Source of the DNA: Murinocardiopsis flavida | GTDB taxonomy: Bacteria; Actinomycetota; Actinomycetes; Streptosporangiales; Streptosporangiaceae | Direction of reading: 5' to 3' | NCBI RefSeq assembly: GCF_003014485.1 | Contig: NZ_PYGA01000002.1 | Coordinates: forward strand, 62,001-126,000 | Length of the DNA: 64,000 nt | In this document: piece by piece, positions 15,906 through 24,542 of the stretch | Layout: each line of letters opens with the position of its first letter | Numbering within the stretch: the stretch's first letter is position 1 | Position numbers and translations under genes: made by a program | Notes under the pieces: model-generated | Databases searched by the model: none | Told to the model about the DNA's origin: nothing | What the model saw: the letters and a program-made list of their open reading frames with translations, nothing else

Positions 15906-17204
15906 TCATGGGGCGAAGAGGGCTTGGGCGATGGGGGTGTCGCCGGTGGGGGCGGGTGGGACCGCGAACAGGGCGCTGCCCTCGTGGCGGATGTAGGCGT
16001 TGAGGGCGTCGTCGGCGGCGAGGCTCTGCTGCACCGGGACGAACCCGCGCCGCGGGTCGGCCTGCCACGCCATGAACAGCAGCCCGGCGTCGCGGGTCCC
16101 GTCGGGGCGCCAGCCCTCGTCGTAGGTGTAGCCGCGGCGGAACATCCGTGCGCCGAGGTTGTTCTCCGGGCTGGACCGCCGGACGTGGGCGTCGGCGGGG
16201 ATGACCGGCCGTCCGTCCGCGCCGCGCGCAGACGGTGGCGGAACGGGGTCGTCCTCGTTCCGCCGTCCCAGTGGCGCGCCGTTGGAGAGGCGGCGGCCGA
16301 GGACGCGCTCCCGGTGGTCCGCGTCCTCGCCGTACCAGTCGTCCAGCAGCATGCGGATCCGCCGGATGACGAGGTAGCTGCCGCCGCGCATCCACCCGTG
16401 CGCGGCACTGCCCGCGCGCACGCTGACGGTGGTGTCGAACAGTGCCCGGTCCTGCGGCGGGTTCGCCGTGCCGTCGATCTGCCCCATGAGGTTGCGCGGG
16501 GTCGCGGCGGGCTCGGCGGCAGCGGCGGCGGTGCGCTGGAAGCCGCGCAGCGACCAGCGCACGCGGACCAGCCCCGCGACGGCGGACAGCAGGTGCTGCA
16601 CCGCGGCGCCGAGGACCATCGGATCCTCCGCCCCGACCTGGAGCAGCAGTTCGCCGCCGCACCATTCGGCGCGGAGGTCGTCGGTGCCGAACTCGGGCAG
16701 CTCCGCGAGCGCTTCGGGCCGCCGCGCCGCCATGTCCATCGCGCCGAGGAGGCGTCCGCCGAGGCCCACCGTGACCATGAGGGACGCCGGGAGCAGCCCG
16801 GCCGCCGCCGCGCCGGACGGCACCGCGGCCGGGCCCTCCTCGTGCAGCCGCCGGGCCTGCGTGGTCCAGGTACGCAGGATCCGCTGCGCCGCGGACCGTG
16901 CGGAGCGGGGGTCCGTGCGGTGGTCCGCGGCGATGTCGACCGAGACGACGTGGACGAACGCGGGCGCCGCGCCCGCGATCCCGTGCTGGAGGGTCGGGTG
17001 CGCCCGCGACCGCTGCCCCGCCATGGCCAGGCGGCGCGCACGGACCTCGGTGTCCGCGGCCTCCCGATGCGCGGCGAGCGCCCCCGCGCCGCCGCCGGTG
17101 GCGACGCCGGCGAATCCCGCGGCGCCCAAGCCCGCGATGAGTCCGCGCCGGGAGACGGGTTGCCGCGGCGTGGCGCCAGTGGGCTCGTGCCTGGGGTCCG
17201 TCAT
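15906..17204 (-). CDS. Tat-exported dye-decolorizing (Dyp-type) peroxidase, DtpA/EfeB-like
   Basis: Exported heme peroxidase of 432 residues. A twin-arginine signal (SRRGLIAGLGAAGFAGVA, about residues 18-35) precedes the mature domain. The Dyp hallmark GxxDG is present as GQIDGTANP with the catalytic Asp, and the proximal heme His probably lies in ADAHVRRSSPENN. ARMFRRGYTYDEGW and GLLFMAWQADPRRGFVPVQQ are typical of the C-terminal half. It lies after the SCO and PCuAC copper genes. In Streptomyces lividans DtpA is encoded with Sco and an extracytoplasmic copper chaperone and helps maturation of the radical-copper oxidase GlxA, so the same role is plausible, though no glxA is in the window. 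Confidence 0.93.
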   Translation of the reverse strand: MTDPRHEPTGATPRQPVSRRGLIAGLGAAGFAGVATGGGAGALAAHREAADTEVRARRLAMAGQRSRAHPTLQHGIAGAAPAFVHVVSVDIAADHRTDPRSARSAAQRILRTWTTQARRLHEEGPAAVPSGAAAAGLLPASLMVTVGLGGRLLGAMDMAARRPEALAELPEFGTDDLRAEWCGGELLLQVGAEDPMVLGAAVQHLLSAVAGLVRVRWSLRGFQRTAAAAAEPAATPRNLMGQIDGTANPPQDRALFDTTVSVRAGSAAHGWMRGGSYLVIRRIRMLLDDWYGEDADHRERVLGRRLSNGAPLGRRNEDDPVPPPSARGADGRPVIPADAHVRRSSPENNLGARMFRRGYTYDEGWRPDGTRDAGLLFMAWQADPRRGFVPVQQSLAADDALNAYIRHEGSALFAVPPAPTGDTPIAQALFAP

Positions 17205-17328
17205 GGCCGTCCATGGCAGAGACCGCGCCGCCCAACGGGTGGCAACGGCGTCGTCTCGGTGGGGTCGTGCGTGCGTTGCGTCATGGCCGTCCGTGTCGGG
17301 GCGCCCCGGGGGCGCCGGTCGTGGTCCG

Positions 17329-18006
17329 TCAGTGGTGTCCGGTGTGGTCGCCCCCGGTGTCGTCCGCGCCGCCGCCGGCCGTGCGTTCCAGTACGGGCGC
17401 CTCGACCGCGACCTCGGTCCCGCTGTCGAAGGTCAGGGTCACCGTCACCCGGTCGCCGACGGTGAGGGGGTCGGCGATGTCGTTGACCATCAGGTGGAAG
17501 CCACCGGACTTGAGTTCGGTGGAGCCGCCGCCGGGGACGGGGATCTCCGGGACGACGCGCATCCGCGCGGCGCCGGAGTCGGTCTTGGGGGTGGAGCAGA
17601 GGTCGGTGTCGTCCGACGCCGAGGTCTCGGCGGCGATGAGCGCGTCGTCGCGCTCGTCGCCGTTGTTGATCTTCAGGTAGGCGGTGCTCATGTCGGGGGT
17701 GGCCGGTTCGGGGATCCACGCGCCCTCGATGCGCAACCCGCCCGATGCTGCGGCGCCTTTCGGCGGGCCGGTCTCGGGGCGGGCGCGCCCTTGGTCGCCG
17801 GGAGGCGCCTGCGCGGCGCAGCCGACCAGGCCGAGGACCGCGAGGGCGACGGCAGCGGCGCACCGGGCCCGACTCGGAACTGCGCGGGATCCGGCGCGAG
17901 GCGAGGTTCGGGGCGAGGTACGGGCACCGGAGCGGGAGACAACGCGGGATCCGGTGCTGAATCCGGTGCGGGGCGCAGGCACGGGTGAGGGCTGTGCGGC
18001 GGTCAC
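17329..18006 (-). CDS. PCuAC-family extracytoplasmic copper chaperone lipoprotein
   Basis: Copper-delivery lipoprotein of 225 residues (lipobox LGLVGC near residue 53 after a long Arg-rich N-terminus). The PCuAC core shows MSTAYLKINNGD, ARMRVVPEIPVPGGGSTEL and SGGFHLMVNDI, giving the second half of the copper site (M...HxM). At the usual first His the sequence has a Cys (DLCSTPK), a possible ligand change. It ends DHTGHH, a His-rich tail able to bind copper. The GTG start overlaps the SCO stop (GTGA), so the two are coupled; the long basic stretch before the lipobox makes a later start conceivable. Confidence 0.88.
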   Translation of the reverse strand: MTAAQPSPVPAPRTGFSTGSRVVSRSGARTSPRTSPRAGSRAVPSRARCAAAVALAVLGLVGCAAQAPPGDQGRARPETGPPKGAAASGGLRIEGAWIPEPATPDMSTAYLKINNGDERDDALIAAETSASDDTDLCSTPKTDSGAARMRVVPEIPVPGGGSTELKSGGFHLMVNDIADPLTVGDRVTVTLTFDSGTEVAVEAPVLERTAGGGADDTGGDHTGHH

Positions 18007-18659
18007 AGGTTCTCCCTGACCAGGTCGGGCAGGACGGCGCTCATCTGCTCGGCCGAGGTGCCCTCGTCGAAGAACCCGATCGCGTCGCCACCGGGAACGA
18101 GCACGGCCAGGCGTCCTCCATGGGTGACGAGGTAGTCGCCGCCGGTCCGCTTCGGCGCCTCGACGGGGATGCCGTAGTCTTCGGCCGCCGCGACGACCTC
18201 GTCTATGGGGCCGCGCACCCCCTCGAAGTCGGGGTCGAAGTTGTCCAGCCAGGTGCGGAGCTGCTCGTCGGTGTCGCGTTCGGGGTCGGTGCTGACCATG
18301 ACGACGTCCACCTTCTCGGCGTCGGCGCCGATGCCGTCCAGGGCCAGCCCCACGTCGGCCATTGTGGTGGGGCATACGTCGGGGCAGCTCGTGTAGCCGA
18401 AGTACAGCAGTGTGAGGCGGTCTTCGGCGACGTCGCGGAACGCCCACTTTTCGCCGCCGACCGTCGTGAACTCCTGGGCGGGCGCCGCCATGCCCTTGAC
18501 GTCGAGGAAGTAGTCGGGGCGGTCGGTACCGCCGCCCGCCGGTCCGGCGGCGCATCCCGACGCCAACACCAGCCCTGCCAGCCCGGCCAGTACCGCCGTC
18601 GTTGTCCGCACCGCGCCCCTGCGTCGCGGGGGGCGAGGGCTTGGCGTGTGCGCGCGCAC
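18003..18659 (-). CDS. SCO1/SenC-family copper metallochaperone
   Basis: Membrane-anchored thioredoxin-fold copper chaperone, 218 residues, with lipobox LASGC near residue 36. Copper ligands are intact: Cys-x3-Cys in GYTSCPDVCPTTM and the distal His in YLVTHGGRL. SCO proteins deliver copper to the CuA site of cytochrome oxidase or, in streptomycetes, support copper-dependent development. It heads the sco-PCuAC-Dyp unit, 149 bases after the ECF sigma gene, with a small stem-loop (18709-18727) between. Confidence 0.93.
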   Translation of the reverse strand: MRAHTPSPRPPRRRGAVRTTTAVLAGLAGLVLASGCAAGPAGGGTDRPDYFLDVKGMAAPAQEFTTVGGEKWAFRDVAEDRLTLLYFGYTSCPDVCPTTMADVGLALDGIGADAEKVDVVMVSTDPERDTDEQLRTWLDNFDPDFEGVRGPIDEVVAAAEDYGIPVEAPKRTGGDYLVTHGGRLAVLVPGGDAIGFFDEGTSAEQMSAVLPDLVRENL

Positions 18660-18708
18660 GTTGTGGTCTCCTTAGCTGCCGGTGGCGGCCTGCCCGCCGG
18701 TTCGGTGC

Positions 18709-18727
18709 CGGTGCCGTCCGGGCACCG
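18709..18727 (-). terminator. Stem-loop between the ECF sigma and SCO genes
   Basis: CGGTGCC pairs with GGCACCG around a five-base loop, 50 bases upstream of the SCO start. It may partly terminate sigma-factor transcripts or stabilise the SCO leader; the stem is only seven base pairs. Confidence 0.35.
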
Positions 18728-18808
18728 ACCCTTGAGAAGTCGGCGCCCGGACGCCGGAAGTTCCCAGGACCCGTGCGTCGGTTGCGTGACGGGCCGCACA
18801 GGTCCCGG

Positions 18809-19744
18809 TCAGGCGGCCCCGCGCCGGTGCCGGTCCGGCCGGGTGCGCCGCGCGCGGTGCTCCGTCCGGAGCCCCGCCGGGGTCGCCGCCCGCTCAGCCA
18901 CGGGTTCCGGCGAGAGAGGGAGACGGCGCGGCTCCGCACGCTCGCCGGGCTCGGCCGCGGATTCCAACGGAAGGCGGCGCGACTCCGCACGCTCAGCAGA
19001 CTCCACCGCAGGTTCCGACAGGGCCGGGAGGCGACGCGACTCCGCACGCTCGGGGGGCTCGGCTGCCCGGTCCGACCGGAGACGGCGCGGCTCCGCTCGT
19101 TCGGGGGACTCCGCTGCTCGCAGGGCCCGCACCAGGTCGCCGCGGGCCCGCGCCACCCGGGAGCGAACCGTCCCCAGCGGGGCCGCGACCATGGCCGCGA
19201 CCTCGGCGTAGGAGTAGTCCTCCACCTGGGTCAGTACGAACGCGCGGCGCCGCGGCTCGTCCAGCCGTGCGAGCAGGTCCATGAGCGCCACCTGCTCGTC
19301 GATGCGCGCGGCGGCGCCCGGGATTCGGCCTCTCGGCGCGTCCTCCGCCGCGAGGGCTGTTGTCTTGGGGCGTGCCGCGATCGCCCGGTAGCGGTCGACG
19401 ACGGTGTGGCGGGCGATGGCGAGCAGCCAGGTGCGCGCCGATGACCGCGCGGCGTACCGCGACAGCCCGCGCATGGCCCGGATGTAGGTCTCCTGGGTGA
19501 GCTCCTCGACGGACTGCGGGTCGGTCATGCGGCCGATGAACCGGGCGACGTCGCCCCGTGTCGCCGCGATCAGCCGTTCAAGGGCGTCGGCGGCGCCGTC
19601 GCGCGCCGCGAGTGCCAGGGACGTCAGTTCCGACTCGTCCGCGGCGCATCCGCGCGGCGGACGGGGCCGCTCCGCTGCGGTGTGCGGGTCGCCGGGAGGG
19701 CCTGGCGGGCATGGGTTCGGAGGGGTGCTGCGAGTCGACTCCAT
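18809..19744 (-). CDS. ECF RNA polymerase sigma factor with repeated C-terminal tail
   Basis: Sigma-70 family ECF factor of 311 residues. Region 2 spans about residues 50-120 (DPQSVEELTQETYIRAMRGL, ARTWLLAIARHTVVDRYR) and region 4 about 150-210 (LARLDEPRRRAFVLTQVEDY, YAEVAAMVAAPLGTVRSRVA). Length beyond 210 is unusual: residues 212-285 hold four imperfect copies of a 17-19-residue unit with core ERAE(P/S)RRL. The ATG at 19744 follows AGAGGAAGAG. No anti-sigma gene is adjacent; the preceding membrane protein is a possible but unsupported partner. It lies upstream of the copper genes on the same strand and may control them. Confidence 0.9.
   Translation of the reverse strand: MESTRSTPPNPCPPGPPGDPHTAAERPRPPRGCAADESELTSLALAARDGAADALERLIAATRGDVARFIGRMTDPQSVEELTQETYIRAMRGLSRYAARSSARTWLLAIARHTVVDRYRAIAARPKTTALAAEDAPRGRIPGAAARIDEQVALMDLLARLDEPRRRAFVLTQVEDYSYAEVAAMVAAPLGTVRSRVARARGDLVRALRAAESPERAEPRRLRSDRAAEPPERAESRRLPALSEPAVESAERAESRRLPLESAAEPGERAEPRRLPLSPEPVAERAATPAGLRTEHRARRTRPDRHRRGAA
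18890..19111 (-). repeat. In-frame degenerate tandem repeats in the sigma factor gene
   Basis: Four copies of a unit coding ERAE(P/S)RRL start at codons 215, 232, 251 and 268 (spacing 17, 19, 17 residues), encoding an alternating acidic-basic, Pro-rich tail. The repeat is visible also at DNA level, suggesting recent duplication. Confidence 0.8.
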
Positions 19745-19925
19745 GGGTCTCTTCCTCTGCTGGCAGCGCCGCGCCGACTCCAAGGCGGGCAGCGGCGCAC
19801 CGCACGCGGCGCTCGACGCGGCCGACGTGCTGTCAGTGGGCGGTGCGCGTGGCAGGACCGGCGTCCCGCGCCGCCGGGGCACACCGCCATCAGGACCGGG
19901 ACGGCCGCCGACCGCGTGAAGGGAC

Positions 19926-19951
19926 GCGCGGGACCGCCGCCCGGCCCGCGC
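19926..19951 (-). terminator. Stem-loop after the small membrane protein gene
   Basis: GCGCGGG (19926-19932) pairs with CCCGCGC (19945-19951), 37 bases beyond the stop of the membrane-protein gene. Confidence 0.45.
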
Positions 19952-19987
19952 CGGGGTGGCGGGGACGGGCGCGGAGCGCGAAGGCGG

Positions 19988-20584
19988 TCAGGCGGCGAGG
20001 AGCAGAGGGGGTCCGCGCAGTACCACGGTGTGCCGCAGGTACCGGGACGCGCGCCTGCCGCCATTGCGGTCCGGGCGGCGTCGGAGCGGCCGCGGTGAGC
20101 GGTGGACCGGGCGACATTGCGGGACCAGCAGGAAGGTGAGCAGCAGCGCGGCGATCAACCGCAGCAACGTGAACAGCGCGGCCTCGCCGCGGCGCAGCCA
20201 CCATGCGCTGACCAGTGCTGCGAGGACGTGCGCTGCGAACATTCCGGGCCCGGACGCCTGGTCGGCCGCTGCCGCCGCGTCCGGCGCGGCCGTCCCGTGC
20301 TGGGCCGGGCCGGTGTGCGTGGACTGGAGGTAGCTGAACAGCAGGTGCAGCGCCAACTGCCCCCACAGCATCCACGCGCTGATGGCGCCGAGCCCTCGTT
20401 CGCGGCCCGCGGCGGCCCGTGCGCACGCGAACACGAGGGCGAACCCGATGAGGGGGCCGGCCCAGGGAAGCGCGTGGTCGGACATCGCGGCGTGCCCGCC
20501 TGCGGACACGCCGACGCACGCCGTGGCGAACACCCCGGCGCGTACCGTGCGGAACTGCGCGTTCGCGGACACTATGGCGCCCAT
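19988..20584 (-). CDS. Small polytopic membrane protein, function unknown
   Basis: Protein of 198 residues from ATG 20584, with about five hydrophobic segments: FATACVGVSAGGHAAMSD, PLIGFALVFACARAAAG, WMLWGQLALHLLFSYLQS, MFAAHVLAALVSAWWL and LFTLLRLIAALLLTFLLVPQ. His residues sit at membrane edges (GGHAAMSDHA, LHLLFSYLQSTHTG). Similar-looking membrane proteins accompany PepSY and copper genes in other actinomycetes, as far as I recall, so a metal-related role is possible. An in-frame upstream extension exists but is Pro/Gly-rich and unlikely. Not assigned to a named family. Confidence 0.65.
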   Translation of the reverse strand: MGAIVSANAQFRTVRAGVFATACVGVSAGGHAAMSDHALPWAGPLIGFALVFACARAAAGRERGLGAISAWMLWGQLALHLLFSYLQSTHTGPAQHGTAAPDAAAAADQASGPGMFAAHVLAALVSAWWLRRGEAALFTLLRLIAALLLTFLLVPQCRPVHRSPRPLRRRPDRNGGRRASRYLRHTVVLRGPPLLLAA

Positions 20585-20940
20585 CGTCGCACCGGCGCCC
20601 GGGACGGTGGAACCGGGTCCGCCCGGGCCGCGACCGCAGCGCCGCCCGGGACACCACCGGGCCGCCGGACCGCCAAGGCTGCCGGGGTGCAGAGGCCGCC
20701 AAGCCGCCGAGGCTGATGGGGTGCCGGTCTGGCTTGTCCCGGTCAGGATGTGCTTCGGCGGCCGCAGGGCCGCAGCGGGCCGGGACCCCGACGGCCCCTC
20801 AGGGCCGCGGCAGAGCGGCACTCCGCGCGGGAACCATTCGGGCGCCGGGGCCGACGACTACCGGTGAACGGACGACCCAGAACGCCCGGCATCGCACCGC
20901 GATCGGCCGCGGCACCGTGCGCGAAAGAACGGGGGCCCAC
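20585..20940. other. 356-base divergent intergenic region
   Basis: No supported gene. It separates the membrane-protein gene from the PepSY pseudogene and should hold promoters for both. It contains an imperfect direct repeat: 20670-20690 and 20704-20724 match at 18 of 21 bases (period 34). No clear promoter hexamers were recognised. Confidence 0.5.
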
Positions 20941-22319
20941 GTGGCCATCGACGACGACTCCGGCACCGTCCCCGCGGCGGCATCGCGGCCGCCCGCCGCG
21001 GGCCACGCACCATCGGCGTGGACACTGCTGCGCCCGCTGGTGCTGCGGATGCACTTCTACGCCGGTATGCTGGTCGCCCCCTTCATCCTTGTCGCGGCGG
21101 TGTCCGGGATGCTGTACGTGTGGACCCCGCAGCTCGAACAGGCGGTCTACGGCGAGCAGCTGCGCGTCCCGGTGGGACAGGACCGGTTGCCGCTGCGCGA
21201 CCAGGTCGCCGCGGCGCAGGACGCCCACCCGAGGGTGTCCTCAACGCGGTCCGGCCGGGTCCGGGCCCCGGCGACACGACCCGGGTCCTGTTCGACGTCG
21301 AAGGGTTGGCGGAGAGCCACCGGCTGGGCGTGTTCGTCGACCCCTACACCGGCGAGGTCCGCGGCGCGCTGGACTCCTACGGCAGCAGCGGGGCCTTGCC
21401 GGTGCGCACCTGGATCGACCTGCTGCACCGCAACCTGCATCTAGGCGATACCGGCCGGGTGTACAGCGAGCTCGCGGCGAGCTGGATGTGGCTGGTGGCC
21501 GCGGGCGGCGTCGCGCTGTGGGTGTCGCGGCGGCGCCGCTCCCGCCGCGTGCGGGGCGTCCTGCTGCCCGAACCGCGGGCGCGCGGCCTGCGGCGGACGC
21601 TGTCGTTCCACGGAGCCGTCGGCTGCTGGCTGTTCGCCGGGCTGCTGTTCCTGTCCGCGACCGGGTTGACCTGGTCGCAGTACGCCGGGGAGAACGTCAC
21701 CGCGATCCGCGCCGCGCTGGCGTGGGAGACGCCCGAGGTCGCCGCGGAGCCGCCGGCGGGTGCGGCGGGGCCGGTCGGTGTCGACGTGGGGGTCGACCGG
21801 GTCCTGGCGGCCGCCCGGCAGGCCGGGGTCGGCGGCGGTGTCGAGGTCGCCTACCCGTCGGGCGACGGCGGGGTCTACACGGTGGCCGAACTCGACAAGC
21901 ACTGGCCGACCAGCGTCGACACGGTGGCGGTCGCACCCGCGACGGGCGAGGTCGTCGACGAGGTGCGGTTCGCCGACTACCCGCTGATGGCAAAGCTCAG
22001 CCGCTGGGGTGTCGACGCGCACATGGGACTGCTGTTCGGCGTCGCCAACCAGGTCGTGCTCACCGCGCTCGCGCTGGGCCTGGTCACCGTCATGGCGCTC
22101 GGCTACCGCATGTGGTGGCGGCGCGGGCCCCTCGCCGGGTCGGCCCTGGGCGGGCCGGTGCCGCGCGGAACCTGGCGGGCGCTGCCCTGGCGGCTCAAGG
22201 CCGTTGTCGGCGCCGCGGCGGCCGGTGTCGGCGTCCTCTTGCCGGTGCTGGGGGTGTCGCTGCTGGTGTTCCTGGTCATCGACCTCGTGCTCGGCCGGCT
22301 GCCGCGCCGCGGGGCCTGA
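20941..22319 (+). pseudogene. PepSY-associated membrane protein gene, interrupted by a frameshift
   Basis: Encodes a PepSY_TM-type integral membrane protein of about 458 residues if repaired. From GTG 20941 the frame gives LRPLVLRMHFYAGMLVAPFI (membrane segment 1) and runs to about 21230; homology then continues in another frame with FVDPYTGEVRGALDSYG, LHRNLHLGDTGRVYSELAAS, WSQYAGENVTAIR and VDAHMGLLFGVANQVV, the expected PepSY sequence. Adding one C to the CCC run at 21228-21230 would restore DAHPEGVLNAV. It is either a recent mutation or a sequence error. PepSY_TM proteins are often linked to iron or copper metabolism, fitting the neighbouring copper genes. Confidence 0.85.
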
Positions 22320-22365
22320 TCCGACTACTCGCCGCCGTGTCCCGGCCCCGGGCGGCGCGGGCGCC

Positions 22366-22383
22366 GTCCGATCCCGGTCGGAC
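22366..22383. terminator. Stem-loop between convergent PepSY and ferredoxin genes
   Basis: GTCCGA pairs with TCGGAC around six bases, extended by GCC/GGC with one bulge, in the 72-base convergent gap. Confidence 0.5.
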
Positions 22384-22391
22384 CGGCGGGG

Positions 22392-22592
22392 TCACCCCTC
22401 CCCTGCCGCGCCGATCGCGCCGGTCGGGCACATGTCCGCGGCTTCGCGGACGGCGGCGTGCAGGTCCGCCGGCGGCCGTGCGTCGAGCAGGACCACGGTG
22501 CCGTCGTCGTCCCGCTGGTCGAACACCTCCGGCGCGGTCATGACGCATGCGCCCGCGCCGCAGCACTTCTGCCCGTCGACCGTGACCTTCAT
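22392..22592 (-). CDS. [3Fe-4S]-type ferredoxin
   Basis: Small electron carrier of 66 residues, typical partner of actinomycete class I P450s. Cluster ligands are the Cys residues in QKCCGAGACVMTAPEVFD near the N-terminus and MCPTGAI at the end; the second usual Cys of a full 4Fe-4S motif is lacking, which indicates a 3Fe-4S cluster. It follows the TetR gene by 38 bases on the same strand and belongs with the P450 gene two genes upstream. The two adjacent Cys residues at 10-11 are slightly unusual. Confidence 0.92.
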   Translation of the reverse strand: MKVTVDGQKCCGAGACVMTAPEVFDQRDDDGTVVLLDARPPADLHAAVREAADMCPTGAIGAAGEG

Positions 22593-22630
22593 GGGTCCTC
22601 CCGTGTCCGCGGTTCCGTCGGCGCGCCCCG

Positions 22631-23287
22631 TCACGGCCATTGCGTGACGGGGGCCAGCCAGAGCCCGGTGAGCGCGTCGGTCAGGCCGTTGGCCGCCTCC
22701 TCCCAGGAGGCGCGCGGCGTGGGGCCGTTCTCGGCGAGGGCGAGTTCGCGCTCGGCCACCATGTGCACCATGAGCTGGCGTGCCATGTCGCCCCGCTCCA
22801 GCCGGACGTCCAGCGGCAGTTCGGGCAGGCAGGCGTTGAGACGGTCGGTGGTCCGGAGCAGCGACGGGGAGTCGAGGGACTCCCGCACCATGATCTCCCG
22901 GTAGGCGGGGTCGGTCATGACCTGCGCCCCGAACCGGCCGAACCAGGTGGGTGCGCCGAGGTCGGCCAGGTGCCGGGTGGGCGGGCGCACCATGCACGCG
23001 ACCCAGTCGCGCACCTCGGTGGAGTCGCCGGTCTGGGCCACCATGGCGCCGCGGAGCAGTTCGACCTGCTCGGTGTGCTTGCGCACGATCGCCCGGACGA
23101 GGTCGGCCTTTGTGCCGAAGTGGTAGCCGACCGCGGTGTTGTTGCCCTGGCCCGCCGCCTCGCCGATCTGGCGGTTGGACACCGCGGCGACGCCGTGCTC
23201 GGCGAAGAGCCGCTCGGCGGCTGCGAGGATCCGTTCGCGCGTGGCCGCGACCCGGTCGGACCGCGCCGTCCTGCTGGTCACGGTCAC
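22631..23287 (-). CDS. TetR-family transcriptional regulator
   Basis: One-domain regulator of about 218 residues: an N-terminal TetR helix-turn-helix (ATRERILAAAERLFAEHGVA, NRQIGEAAGQGNNTAVGYHF) and a ligand domain of the TetR_C type (PTWFGRFGAQVMTDPAYREI). GTG 23287 overlaps the P450 stop (GTGA) and is preferred; GTG codons at 23290 and 23281 are alternatives. It is cotranscribed with the P450 and ferredoxin and most likely binds the inverted repeat at 24564-24583 between the P450 and the MFS gene, so ligand binding would induce both hydroxylation and efflux. Confidence 0.92.
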   Translation of the reverse strand: MTVTSRTARSDRVAATRERILAAAERLFAEHGVAAVSNRQIGEAAGQGNNTAVGYHFGTKADLVRAIVRKHTEQVELLRGAMVAQTGDSTEVRDWVACMVRPPTRHLADLGAPTWFGRFGAQVMTDPAYREIMVRESLDSPSLLRTTDRLNACLPELPLDVRLERGDMARQLMVHMVAERELALAENGPTPRASWEEAANGLTDALTGLWLAPVTQWP

Positions 23288-24501
23288 CACCGTACCGGGA
23301 CTTCGCGCAGCCCGCCGACCACGAGCCCGTCCAGCGGGCGCAGCTCCGCGGCGGGGACCGCGAGCTCCAGTGACGGGAGCCGGCGCAGCAGCACCTCCAG
23401 TGTCACCTGGAGTTCGGTGCGGGCCAGCGCCTGCCCCAGGCAGGAGTGCGCGCCTGTTCCGAAGGCCAGGTGCGGGTTGGGGCTGCGGGCGAGGTCCATC
23501 TCGTCGGCGTCGTGGAACGCGGCGGTGTCGCGGTTGGCGGCGGCCATGCTGCACATCACGGTCGTTCCGCGCGGCAGGGCCGCACCGGCGACCTCGACGT
23601 CCTCGTTGAGGTAGCGGACCATGCCGAGCCCGGCGTTGGCGTCGGAGCGCAGCGACTCCTCGACGGCGGTGCGGACCAGGGCCGGGTCGGCGAGCAGCCG
23701 CTCCCAGCGCCGCCGGTCGGCCAGCAGCATGGCGACCATCTTGCCGATCATGTTCGCGGTGGTCTCGTGCCCGGCGATGAGGAGCCCCAGGCCGGTGGCC
23801 GCGAGGACCCGGTCGGACATCCGCTCGCCCTCGGAGTCGGTGGCGGTGATCAGCTCGCTGAGCACGTCGTCGCCTGGCCGCTCCCGCTTGTCGGCGATGT
23901 GGCCGGACATGTAGCAGAAGAACTCGGACTCGGCGGTCGCGACCTCCGCGCCGGTGTAGCGGGTGAGGTTGAGGAACATGTCGGACCAGCGGGAGAAGCG
24001 GTCCCGGTCGGCGGTCGGTACGCCGAGCATGTCGCAGATGACCCAGACCGGCAGCGGGAAGCCCAGGCCGGCCTTCAGGTCGGCGGGCTGCCCGTTCTCG
24101 ACCATCGCGTCGACGAGCTGCTCGGCCATCGCCTCGATCTGCGGGCGCAGGGCGGCCATCCGCTTGGCGGTGAACCACCGGTTCACCAGGCGCCGCCACC
24201 GCTGGTGGCCCGGCCCGCTCTGGGGCAGGGCGTCGGACATCTCGCTGTTGAACAGGCCGCCGGACTCGGTGTCGCTGATCCTGGCCGCGCCGGGCTCGTT
24301 CAGCTGCCGCCCGAACCGGATGTCGGACAGGACCTGTTTGACGTCGTCGTAGCGGGTGATGAGGGAGACCTCGTCGCCGCTGGGCAGCTTCGCCCGTGCG
24401 ACCGGGCACCCCTGCCGCAGCCCCTCCCACTCGGCCGGGGGCTCCAACGCGCCCGGGGCGGGGATCGGGTAGGGCAGCACCTGCTCGTCGGCCTGAGTCA
24501 C
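23284..24501 (-). CDS. Cytochrome P450 (CYP105/107-like bacterial class I)
   Basis: Soluble heme monooxygenase of 405 residues. Motifs in order: the I-helix AGHETTANM, the K-helix ExxR as EESLR, PPDLA-like region ALPRGTTVMCSMAAANRD, and heme-binding FGTGAHSCLGQALARTELQ with the ligand Cys. GTG 24501 is chosen because AGGAGGT lies eight bases upstream; the longer frame has no such site. Electrons probably come from the ferredoxin at 22392. Adjacent TetR and drug-efflux MFS suggest xenobiotic or antibiotic modification; the substrate cannot be predicted. Confidence 0.95.
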   Translation of the reverse strand: MTQADEQVLPYPIPAPGALEPPAEWEGLRQGCPVARAKLPSGDEVSLITRYDDVKQVLSDIRFGRQLNEPGAARISDTESGGLFNSEMSDALPQSGPGHQRWRRLVNRWFTAKRMAALRPQIEAMAEQLVDAMVENGQPADLKAGLGFPLPVWVICDMLGVPTADRDRFSRWSDMFLNLTRYTGAEVATAESEFFCYMSGHIADKRERPGDDVLSELITATDSEGERMSDRVLAATGLGLLIAGHETTANMIGKMVAMLLADRRRWERLLADPALVRTAVEESLRSDANAGLGMVRYLNEDVEVAGAALPRGTTVMCSMAAANRDTAAFHDADEMDLARSPNPHLAFGTGAHSCLGQALARTELQVTLEVLLRRLPSLELAVPAAELRPLDGLVVGGLREVPVRW

Positions 24502-24542
24502 CGCTGCGACCTCCTGTGTCGTCGACCTCGGGCGTGCCGACC

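Noticed and set aside
20585-20821. N-terminal extension of the small membrane protein
   Set aside because: Pro/Gly/Arg-rich with no hydrophobic or conserved segment; ATG 20584 fits better.
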